Shown: piece after piece, positions 1 through 5,431 of the stretch
How positions within the stretch are numbered: position 1 is the first letter of the stretch
How the letters are laid out: each line of letters opens with the position of its first letter
Assembly: GCA_045046905.1 (NCBI GenBank)
Contig: JASFYU010000068.1
Location: 1-7,309, forward strand
Direction of reading: 5' to 3'
DNA from: JASFYU01 sp045046905
GTDB lineage: Bacteria > Bacteroidota > Bacteroidia > Flavobacteriales > Flavobacteriaceae
Length of the DNA stretch: 7,309 nt
The notes under the pieces: generated by a model
The model's input: the letters and a program-made list of their open reading frames with translations, nothing else
Databases searched by the model: none
Told to the model about the DNA's origin: nothing
Made by a program: the position numbers and the translations under genes

Positions 1-1
1 T

Positions 2-430
2 GCAGATTTGAATATTTTACTTGCAAATTTTCAAGGGTATTATCAGAATTTAAGAGGTATACATTGGAATATTAAAGGAAAACGCTTCTTTGATCTTCAT
101 ATTAAGTTTGAGGAGTTATATACTGATGCGAACATGAAAGTAGATTTGGTAGCCGAAAGAATATTGACCTTAGGAGGGGTGCCACTTCATACCTTTAAAG
201 ATTATATCGAAACATCAAAGGTGCCGGTTGGTAAGAACATTAGCCAAGATGAAGCTTCTATTCGATTAATAGTAGATTCCTTAAAAGAGCTATTGCTGAT
301 AGAACGAAAGATTTTAAATACTTCGGATGAGGCTAAGGATGAAGGCACTAATAGTATGATGAGCGATTTTATCAGCGAACAGGAAAAAACGGTCTGGATG
401 ATGAAAGCTTGGTTGGCAGAAGATATATAA
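2..430 (+). CDS. dps: Dps family ferritin-like protein, 5'-truncated by the window edge
   Basis: Dps-type mini-ferritin, a cytoplasmic dodecamer that oxidises Fe(II) with hydrogen peroxide and stores the iron, protecting DNA from oxidative damage. The reading frame is open from the first bases of the window (codons for Ala-Asp before the first Leu), so the true start lies upstream; the TTG at 8 is an internal Leu codon, not a start. Counting from that Leu as residue 1, the ferroxidase ligands are all present with the classic Dps spacing: His19, His31 (12 later), Asp46 (15 later) and Glu50 (4 later), in the contexts RGIHWN, DLHIKFEEL and DLVAERI. About 140 residues are visible, so only a short N-terminal part is missing compared with the usual 155-170. 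The TAA stop is also the first codon of a dispersed 19-bp repeat. Such genes are usually peroxide- or starvation-induced, but the promoter is outside the window. Confidence 0.93.
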   Translation, partial: ADLNILLANFQGYYQNLRGIHWNIKGKRFFDLHIKFEELYTDANMKVDLVAERILTLGGVPLHTFKDYIETSKVPVGKNISQDEASIRLIVDSLKELLLIERKILNTSDEAKDEGTNSMMSDFISEQEKTVWMMKAWLAEDI

Positions 431-490
431 TCGCAGGGTGATAGCCCAAAAGAGTTTAACCTGCCTATGCCGGCAGGTAGGTTCTCTGAT
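428..490 (+). repeat. Dispersed intergenic repeat, copy A
   Basis: About 63 bp that align with 5202-5259 on the same strand, with roughly six mismatches over 58 aligned bases plus gaps of 1 and 4 nt. The first 19 bases fit TAATCRCWGGGYGATRGCC and begin on the Dps stop codon. The middle carries a 7-bp stem with a 6-nt loop (ACCTGCC at 459-465 against GGCAGGT at 472-478). It is more GC-rich than its surroundings and has no coding capacity. It resembles REP-like intergenic repeats; the family name is not known to me. Confidence 0.75.
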
Positions 491-543
491 GCCGGCCCGT
501 CCGCAGACGAGTAATCTGTTGCATCATGCTGCTAACAAAGAGA

Positions 544-583
544 TGTCATCGTCGCTGTACTCCTCATATAAGCGGCGATGACA
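544..583. terminator. Strong hairpin between convergent genes, possible bidirectional terminator
   Basis: A 13-bp stem (544-556 against 571-583) with 12 Watson-Crick pairs and one G-T wobble, and a 14-nt loop. It lies in the centre of the 242-bp gap between the convergent Dps and DUF2141 stops. There is no long T tract after either arm, so a classical intrinsic terminator is not proved; it could equally be a 3'-end stabilising structure or the core of the repeat element that surrounds it. Confidence 0.45.
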
Positions 584-656
584 ATTTACTCATACCTTTC
601 ATACACTTTTTATAGTAATGAACTAGCTCAACGCAGTGCATCGAGGCAAAGAGCTA

Positions 657-675
657 GGCTATCGCCCTGTGATTA
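657..675 (-). repeat. 19-bp repeat core, inverted copy B
   Basis: Read on the minus strand this is TAATCACAGGGCGATAGCC, differing from copy A at two positions. It overlaps the TAA stop of the DUF2141 gene. Similarity to copy A does not continue past the 19-bp core, unlike copy C. Confidence 0.6.
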
Positions 676-1091
676 AAATCGAATGCTAAACGCTAAATCT
701 TCAGAGGTTACCTCGAATTTGGCAGCATCAAAGTTTGGCGGTTCCATAATCATACTATCTCCTGTCATGCCGTAATGCTCTTTTGCCATACCGTTGGCTT
801 CCCTATCCATTCTTTTATTGTCATTAGAATCATGAATGACCATAATGGCATAAGTGTCCGGTTTTACATTTTCAAAAGTCATAGTGATTTCGCCGGCTTT
901 TGCGGAATGTTCCGCATTGAGTATACCCGGTCCTTTCATAAAAGTATCAACGGAATGAAGAGCGGCCAAAATTGTACCGACATCACTAAGTACGTTTTCA
1001 ATGGTAATTGCTACCCTTATGCCAGTATCCTCTTGGGCCCTGCCAAGAAGCTAATACATAGTATTCCAAAAATAAGTCCTAAAGTTTTCAT
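673..1091 (-). pseudogene. DUF2141 family secreted protein, frameshifted in the signal peptide
   Basis: Small exported protein of the DUF2141 family (biochemical role unknown), common in Bacteroidota. The best start is the ATG at 1089-1091, which opens a hydrophobic signal peptide (MKTLGLIFGILCISFLAG). At about 1035-1043 the frame breaks: this frame soon hits TAA, while a neighbouring frame continues with QEDTGIRVAITIENVLSDVG and then runs unbroken to the TAA at 673. The downstream part has the family's features: ALHSVDTFM, a GEITMTFENVKPDTYAIMV strand pair, an acidic HDSNDNKRMD segment, and PPNFDAAKF near the C-terminus. Restoring one base near GGCAGGGCCC would give an uninterrupted protein of about 139 residues with a plausible AGA-QED cleavage site. 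As given, the only intact piece is about 98 residues beginning at a TTG and lacking export signals. Either a recent inactivating deletion or a sequence error; the conserved downstream frame argues that any loss is recent. Confidence 0.8.
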
Positions 1092-1458
1092 CTTGATTCT
1101 GTTTTTGTTAATAATTGATGAAACAAATCTGCGTAAATAGATAAGGAGATTAAAATTTCACTTATCCAAGTGTAGTATATAAGAGCTGAATCGTAATGGT
1201 CATTCTTCTTTTCAATTCAGGATGAAAAAATCGCAGTTAGGTTTGTTGGTTTGTGATAGCTGCTTGTTCGAATCGACCTTTACTATCTAATAAGAATAGG
1301 CAGTATGAAATAATATTTACCGCCCCTAGTATTCTTTTTAACACTAAGGTTCATGGGTAAGGTTTTTGATATAATCGTCTTATGTATTGAAAGCTGAATA
1401 ATTCTCGGCAGCGCTTTGTCTTTTTTGCAGAACCACTATGTGTTAAGGTCCTAAATCT
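1092..1458. other. Gap without a gene, 367 bp
   Basis: Lies between the start of the DUF2141 gene and the stop of the DoxX gene, both on the minus strand. It should contain the DUF2141 promoter, but I found no convincing Bacteroidota -7/-33 pair. The longest sensible reading frame starting with ATG on the minus strand is about 23 codons and looks like nothing I know. No strong hairpin was seen. Confidence 0.5.
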
Positions 1459-1881
1459 TTACTGCTGCATTTTGAGATAATAGTCAGTGGAGTGTTTTCC
1501 TGAACCATAGAAAGTAAAAAAGAGGCATATTGAGAATGCAGCCAGTGCTACAAGCAGGTTATTAGTATTCATTTCTCCTAGAAAATTCACAAATATGGCA
1601 CCTATTAATATCGGTAACTGTGCCAATACGGCCCAGCGAGTAAGCAAACCAATTACAATTAAAAAACCCCCTATAAAATGCGCTGGAACCAAGTAATGGA
1701 TAATCAACATGCCGCCGGGGAAATTTTCAAAGGGCTTCATGATTTCTATCATCTGAGCCTGATTCGACATGATGTCGATGCCTTTGATAAAAAGAAAAAC
1801 CCCAAAGGCGACTCGAATCAAATCCAAGGGGTAATAAGAATGGGCATTAGCCCATTTGTTTAGGGATTTTATGATGGCCAT
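1459..1881 (-). CDS. DoxX family integral membrane protein
   Basis: A 140-residue four-helix inner-membrane protein of the DoxX family. The family is named for a thiosulfate:quinone oxidoreductase subunit, but most bacterial members have no assigned reaction; some are tied to redox stress. Predicted membrane segments lie at about residues 19-38, 58-80, 84-101 and 108-126, joined by short loops, which is the usual DoxX layout and length. Typical features are the early Arg-Gly-Lys pattern in helix 1 (LIRVAFGVFLFIKG) and the VPAHFIGGFLIVIGLLTRWA stretch across helix 2. The ATG at 1881 begins a 15-20-residue polar, basic N-terminus before the first helix; no Shine-Dalgarno sequence precedes it. 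It is divergent from the SDR gene and 367 bp from the DUF2141 gene, so it is probably transcribed alone. Confidence 0.88.
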   Translation of the reverse strand: MAIIKSLNKWANAHSYYPLDLIRVAFGVFLFIKGIDIMSNQAQMIEIMKPFENFPGGMLIIHYLVPAHFIGGFLIVIGLLTRWAVLAQLPILIGAIFVNFLGEMNTNNLLVALAAFSICLFFTFYGSGKHSTDYYLKMQQ

Positions 1882-2122
1882 TTCTAAGAATGTATTGGTG
1901 CCTTTCTAAGGTACTGAATTTTAGTGATATAACAAAACACTCCTATGTCTTGTGACTGTTTATACGAAGTCAATTTTGGTTAAAAGAATTCTTTTTCTGT
2001 ACATCTGGTACTATTTTCGTTGCCTTGGGTCGAGGCCCTTAATTAAGACATCGCCTATAGGGAGGTTTTGCTGTTTTATACTTATATTCATCGTAAGATG
2101 TACAGCAATTAATAAATAGTAA
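1882..2122. promoter_or_regulatory. Divergent intergenic region between doxX-like and SDR genes
   Basis: The two flanking genes are transcribed away from each other, so both promoters are expected in these 241 bp. An AT-rich stretch at about 2068-2122 precedes the SDR start. No clean match to the Bacteroidota TAnnTTTG -7 element was found, so no promoter position is given. A GC-rich patch at 2021-2038 (TGCCTTGGGTCGAGGCCC) shares a 12-mer with 5360-5371. Confidence 0.3.
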
Positions 2123-3106
2123 ATGAAAGTTTTATTTATAGGAGGAACGGGTAATATTAGTACGCCATCTAGCCGTTTGGCCATAGCAAGGGGAATAGAT
2201 CTTTACCATCTCAACCGAGGGAGGAGTAAAATAAAAATAGCAGGTGTCAAAACTATTCTCGGCGATATCAATAAGGCCGAAAAATTATCTGAACTGGCTA
2301 AGCACCATTGGGATGTGGTGGTCAACTGGATCGCTTTTACGCCTGAAGATATCAAGCGAGACATTGCCCTTTTTAAGGGGAAGACCAAGCAATATATTTT
2401 TATAAGTTCTGCTTCTTGCTATCAGACGCCATTAAGCTATCCTGTTATTACAGAATCTACCCCACTTTCAAATAATCTGTGGGACTATTCAAATGATAAA
2501 ATCAAATGCGAGGATCTATTGTTGCAAGCGTACCGAGAGGAGGGGTTTCCTATGACAATCGTGCGCCCTTCGTATACTTATGACACGGTAATACCAATTG
2601 CAATAGGAGGATTCACGGAGTACAATACTTGCGATAGAATATTAAAGGGCAAAGAAATTATAATTCATGGTGATGGCACTTCGTTATGGACAGTGACTCA
2701 CGCCGATGATTTTGCCAAAGGTTTTGTGGGTCTGTTAGGCCTATGGCCCGCCGTCGGACATGCTTTTCATATTACCTCGGACGAGATTCTAAGCTGGAAT
2801 ATGATTTATAAGATATTGGCGACCAGCCTAGACCGTGAGGCCAAGGTAGTACATATTGCGTCAGATTTTATTTGTAAGATAGAACCCTCGTTTACAGGTA
2901 GTTTGCTTGCTGATAAGGCCGAAAGCGTCATCTTTGACAATACCAAAATAAAAACTTTTGTACCGGTCTATAAAGCGACTATACCCTTTTCAGAAGGCAT
3001 AAAGAGAACCTTGCAATGGCTCGATGACAACCCCGAGAAAAAGATTATAAACCCCGAGACGAATACTCAAATAGAGAATATACTTAGGGCGTATAAAAAG
3101 ATATAG
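2123..3106 (+). CDS. NAD-dependent epimerase/dehydratase family protein (extended/atypical SDR)
   Basis: A 327-residue Rossmann-fold protein of the short-chain dehydrogenase/reductase superfamily, epimerase branch; cytoplasmic, with no signal peptide. The N-terminus has the dinucleotide-binding turn FIGGTGNIS (residues 6-14). An acidic residue after strand 3 (GDIN, 47-50) fits adenine binding. The strand-5 region is IFISSASCY (92-100) with candidate catalytic Ser residues, followed by Tyr122-Ser-Asn-Asp-Lys126 matching YxxxK. VRPSYTY (147-153) is the usual post-catalytic segment, and HGDGTSLWTVTHADDFAKG (182-200) is a hallmark of nucleotide-sugar epimerase-like SDRs including the CSP41-like group. 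The substrate cannot be read from the sequence. The ATG start has an A-rich leader and no Shine-Dalgarno site. The Gfo/Idh gene follows 186 bp downstream on the same strand; joint transcription is possible but not shown. Confidence 0.88.
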   Translation: MKVLFIGGTGNISTPSSRLAIARGIDLYHLNRGRSKIKIAGVKTILGDINKAEKLSELAKHHWDVVVNWIAFTPEDIKRDIALFKGKTKQYIFISSASCYQTPLSYPVITESTPLSNNLWDYSNDKIKCEDLLLQAYREEGFPMTIVRPSYTYDTVIPIAIGGFTEYNTCDRILKGKEIIIHGDGTSLWTVTHADDFAKGFVGLLGLWPAVGHAFHITSDEILSWNMIYKILATSLDREAKVVHIASDFICKIEPSFTGSLLADKAESVIFDNTKIKTFVPVYKATIPFSEGIKRTLQWLDDNPEKKIINPETNTQIENILRAYKKI

Positions 3107-3121
3107 AGATTTGGAAATTTA

Positions 3122-3145
3122 GGCAAATTTATTTTTCTCTTTGCC
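3122..3145 (+). terminator. Weak stem-loop after the SDR gene
   Basis: GGCAAA at 3122-3127 can pair with TTTGCC at 3140-3145 across a 12-nt T-rich loop, starting 16 bp after the SDR stop. A T-rich stretch follows only about 10 nt later. It is a marginal terminator candidate, based on a 6-bp stem. Confidence 0.25.
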
Positions 3146-3226
3146 AAGTCAAAATTTTTAAGCATAGCCATAGCTAGGGTTTAAAATTTTAAGGAACGAA
3201 AATGAGAAAAAGAAGAGCATAAAAAC

Positions 3227-3258
3227 CGAAAGTTTATATGTGATGCATATAACTTTCG
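3227..3258 (+). promoter_or_regulatory. Stable hairpin in the leader of the Gfo/Idh gene
   Basis: CGAAAGTTTATATG (3227-3240) pairs with CATATAACTTTCG (3246-3258): 13 base pairs with one bulged T and a 5-nt loop (TGATG). It ends 34 bp before the ATG at 3293. No T tract follows, so it does not look like a terminator. As an inverted repeat it could be an operator for a dimeric regulator; as RNA it could be a 5'-UTR structure. The sequence cannot separate these. Confidence 0.5.
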
Positions 3259-3292
3259 AGGAGACAAATTACCATCAAAAATAAAAAATCGA

Positions 3293-4297
3293 ATGAATAA
3301 TAAAATAACGAATGAGGTGCGCTGGGGTATTATTGGCGCTGGTGACGTTTGTGAAGTGAAAAGTGGCCCTGCCCTGCAATTGACGCCTAACTCTAAATTA
3401 GTAGCGGTAATGCGAAGGAGTGCTGAAAAAGCAAAAGATTTTGCCAAAAGACATAAAGTGCCAAAATGGTATGATAACGCAGATAACTTGATTAGTGACC
3501 CTGATATCAATGCCGTTTATATAGCGACCCCGCCTAATGTGCATAAGGAGCTTACCCTAAAGGTAGCCGCAGCTGGTAAGGCGGTGTATGTTGAAAAGCC
3601 TATGGCCCGCAATCATAGTGAGTGTATTGCGATGATAGCTGCCTGCAAAGATGCAGGCGTACCCCTGTTTGTAGCCTATTATCGTCGCGCTCTGCCCAAT
3701 ATACTCAAGGTAAAAGAGATTATAGAAAGCGGAAGCATTGGTGATATTAGATTTGTCGATGTTAAATTGCTGAAACCTTTGAGCCCTGATATCGTAGGGG
3801 CCAGTGATGAGCCTGATAACTGGCGTATACTGCCTGAAGTTTCAGGTGGTGGTTATTTTTATGATTTGGCTTCGCATCAATTAGATGCTCTTGACTTTTT
3901 CTTCGGCCCTATAGTCGAGGCAAATGGTTTTGCCGCGAACCAATCGAAAGAATATCCTGCGGAAGATATTACGATCGGTAGTTTTAGATTCGATAGCGGA
4001 GTATTGGGGTATGGGGTATGGGCTTTTAATACCGGTGATACCTCTGATATAGAGATGACCACTATTGTGGGCAGTAAAGGTCAAGTTTCGTTTTCATTTT
4101 TTGGTGATAATTCGGTAAGTTTGGAGGTGGATGGAAAATCCAAAGAGGTTTTTGAACATACCGTATCGCCACACATTCAAGGCCCGTTAATTACAACTGT
4201 AGTGAATGAACTTCTTGGCAAAGGTATATGCCCAAGCAAAGGAGAATCAGCTGCACGAACCAATTGGGTACTCGAACAATTGAGTAAACAAGTGTAG
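3293..4297 (+). CDS. Gfo/Idh/MocA family oxidoreductase
   Basis: A 334-residue NAD(P)-dependent oxidoreductase that would act on a sugar, inositol or related polyol in the cytoplasm. The N-terminal Rossmann domain starts with WGIIGAGDVCE (residues 11-21; GxGxxx turn) and ends near residue 125. It contains YIATPPNVH (76-84) and the family signature YVEKP (99-103), in which Lys102 is the expected catalytic residue. The C-terminal alpha/beta domain carries GGGYFYDLASHQLDALDFFFG (185-205), giving the conserved Asp191 and His195 of the substrate site. AYYRRALPN (128-136) is a segment seen in the subgroup that includes 1,5-anhydrofructose reductase-like enzymes, but I do not claim that substrate. 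The length is normal for the family and all key residues are present. It follows the SDR gene on the same strand and has a hairpin in its leader; the EEP gene converges from the right with 42 bp between stops. Confidence 0.92.
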   Translation: MNNKITNEVRWGIIGAGDVCEVKSGPALQLTPNSKLVAVMRRSAEKAKDFAKRHKVPKWYDNADNLISDPDINAVYIATPPNVHKELTLKVAAAGKAVYVEKPMARNHSECIAMIAACKDAGVPLFVAYYRRALPNILKVKEIIESGSIGDIRFVDVKLLKPLSPDIVGASDEPDNWRILPEVSGGGYFYDLASHQLDALDFFFGPIVEANGFAANQSKEYPAEDITIGSFRFDSGVLGYGVWAFNTGDTSDIEMTTIVGSKGQVSFSFFGDNSVSLEVDGKSKEVFEHTVSPHIQGPLITTVVNELLGKGICPSKGESAARTNWVLEQLSKQV

Positions 4298-4300
4298 AGG

Positions 4301-4318
4301 GGTAGGGGTCAAGCTACC
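4301..4318. terminator. Weak inverted repeat between convergent stops
   Basis: GGTAG (4301-4305) and CTACC (4314-4318) form a 5-bp stem with an 8-nt loop within the 42-bp gap between the convergent Gfo/Idh and EEP stops. The placement suits a bidirectional terminator, but the stem is short and no clear T tract adjoins it. Confidence 0.25.
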
Positions 4319-4339
4319 TACTACTTTGAAAATTTGTTC

Positions 4340-5185
4340 TTAACTTTTTTTATAGTGCTCTATTGTAATCAATATCGGTAGATGGTCTGAAATATGTTTA
4401 TTATTTTCCATACGGTCATCAATATGCATATAACGCTTTACTTTAAGATCTTTTGTAAAAATATAATCGATGCGCCGATTCAAGATCATCTTTTGGTCGA
4501 AGCCGCTATAAGTACCCCTAGGGCCATAAAATAGATTTTCGGTGATTTCCTGTCCGTCCTTCAAGTAGGCCTTAATATGCCGAATCGGTTTTTGGTCGGG
4601 AGTACGATTAAAATCACCCATTAAGACTATAGGAAGATTTTCTGTATTACTATCTTTTATTTTATCGATAATCAATCGAGCTGATTCTTCTCTGGCTTTT
4701 ACCCCTATATGATCAAAATGTGTATTAAAAACCCATAGTCGATCCTTAGTTTGAATATCCTCAAAAAGGCCGTAGGTGCAAATACGTTCCAAAGAGGCGT
4801 CCCAACCTATCGAAACTTTACTAGGAGTTTCGGAAAGCCAAAATGTATTCTTTTTTAATACCCTGTATCGTGTCGTGTCATAATGAATGGGCGAATATTC
4901 TCCTTCTTGTTTGCCATCATCTCTGCCGACACCTATATAGGCATAATTGGTCAGGCAGCTATCGATATAGTTAAGCTGACGGTGTAGTACCTCCTGTGTG
5001 CCAATAAAGGCAGGCTTATAGTGGTGAATTAATCGAACCAAATTCTCCTTGCGGTCATGCCAATTGTTTACGGTATCATTGGTGTTGTCATATTTGATAT
5101 TATAAGACATCAGCTTGGTATTTTGACCACTTGCACTAAAAGATAGAGCAAATAGAACAATAAATAGTGGTAGTTTGTTTTTCAT
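4340..5185 (-). CDS. Secreted endonuclease/exonuclease/phosphatase (EEP) family protein
   Basis: A 281-residue metal-dependent phosphoesterase of the EEP fold (DNase I, exonuclease III and sphingomyelinase relatives). The N-terminus (MKNKLPLFIVLFALSFSASG) is a Sec signal peptide with likely cleavage near residue 20, so it acts outside the cytoplasm. All EEP motifs are present in order: LMSYNIKYDN with Asn29; GTQE with metal ligand Glu65; YSPIHYDTTRYRV (97-109); NTHFDH with His156 and Asp158; GDFNRTPD with Asp191 and Asn193; RRIDYIF with Asp240; and SDHLPI with Asp267 and His268. This set predicts an active enzyme. The substrate (nucleic acid, phospholipid or phosphorylated sugar) is not determined by these residues; the closest look is to Bacteroidota 'endonuclease/exonuclease/phosphatase' lipolytic or nucleolytic secreted proteins. 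A dispersed repeat sits only 16 bp upstream of the ATG, so it lies in or next to this gene's promoter and leader. Confidence 0.93.
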   Translation of the reverse strand: MKNKLPLFIVLFALSFSASGQNTKLMSYNIKYDNTNDTVNNWHDRKENLVRLIHHYKPAFIGTQEVLHRQLNYIDSCLTNYAYIGVGRDDGKQEGEYSPIHYDTTRYRVLKKNTFWLSETPSKVSIGWDASLERICTYGLFEDIQTKDRLWVFNTHFDHIGVKAREESARLIIDKIKDSNTENLPIVLMGDFNRTPDQKPIRHIKAYLKDGQEITENLFYGPRGTYSGFDQKMILNRRIDYIFTKDLKVKRYMHIDDRMENNKHISDHLPILITIEHYKKS

Positions 5186-5201
5186 TTATTTTTATAATTT
5201 T

Positions 5202-5259
5202 TAATCGCTGGGTGATGGCCCAAAAGGTTTAGCCTGCCTATGCCAACAGGTTCTCCGAT
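5202..5259 (+). repeat. Dispersed intergenic repeat, copy C
   Basis: Same strand and order as copy A at 428-490, with about 90 percent identity over the aligned bases after gaps of 1 and 4 nt. The core TAATCGCTGGGTGATGGCC differs from copy A at two positions. The deletion and base changes weaken the central stem-loop that copy A can form. It lies between the start of the EEP gene and the 3' end of the broken DUF1624 gene, so here it is not at a pair of convergent stops. Confidence 0.72.
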
Positions 5260-5431
5260 ACTATGCGTCGAGATAGTTCATTTAATCTCTCGTTGAGGTC
5301 CTAATTCTCTGAGGCTTGCCTCGAAACAAAAAATGTTATTTTCAAAGCATAGCGTGTACCCTTGGGTCGAGCTTGTTGATTTAAAGACAAGTTAGCTATA
5401 ATCCATTAGAGTTATAGTAAAAAAATAGCTA
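5260..5431. other. Rest of the intergenic stretch upstream of the EEP gene
   Basis: Non-coding as far as can be seen. It contains a short perfect palindrome (GAGGC-TT-GCCTC at 5311-5322) and the 12-mer CCTTGGGTCGAG at 5360-5371, also present at 2023-2034. No inverted partner of the 19-bp core was found here, unlike the element at 428-675. The EEP promoter is expected on the minus strand in this stretch or within the repeat. Confidence 0.35.

Larger units (their letters stand above)
428..675. repeat. Composite intergenic element with 19-bp inverted ends
   Basis: The gap between the convergent Dps and DUF2141 genes begins and ends with inverted copies of the same 19-bp sequence: 428-446 on + and 657-675 on -, matching at 17 of 19 positions. 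Both copies start exactly on the TAA stop of the adjacent gene. Inside are the 459-478 stem-loop, the 544-583 hairpin, and a 7-bp stem (CTAGCTC 623-629 against GAGCTAG 651-657). No transposase or open reading frame of note lies within. It could be a MITE- or REPIN-like non-autonomous element, or two independent repeat insertions. No target-site duplication was identified. Confidence 0.5.

Noticed and set aside
775..1140. 121-codon plus-strand frame
   Set aside because: It lies antisense to the DUF2141 gene, whose protein sequence is clearly conserved in character; the plus-strand product has no recognisable features.
1442..1454. GTTAAGGTCCTAA, similar to GTTGAGGTCCTAA at 5292-5304
   Set aside because: Twelve of 13 matches without flanking similarity is too weak to call a repeat.
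2023..2034. 12-mer CCTTGGGTCGAG shared with 5360-5371
   Set aside because: One or two shared 12-mers are expected by chance in a window of this size; flanks do not align, so it is not called as a repeat.
3110..3137. TTTG followed by TATTTTTC as a Bacteroidota-type promoter for the Gfo/Idh gene
   Set aside because: The spacing of 16 nt is shorter than usual and the last -7 base does not fit; AT-rich DNA gives such matches often.
3181..3510. 109-codon minus-strand frame
   Set aside because: Overlaps the leader and the Rossmann motif region of the Gfo/Idh gene on the other strand, and its translation looks like a shadow frame.
3881..4084. Two overlapping minus-strand frames of 61-67 codons
   Set aside because: Both are antisense to the well-conserved C-terminal domain of the Gfo/Idh protein.
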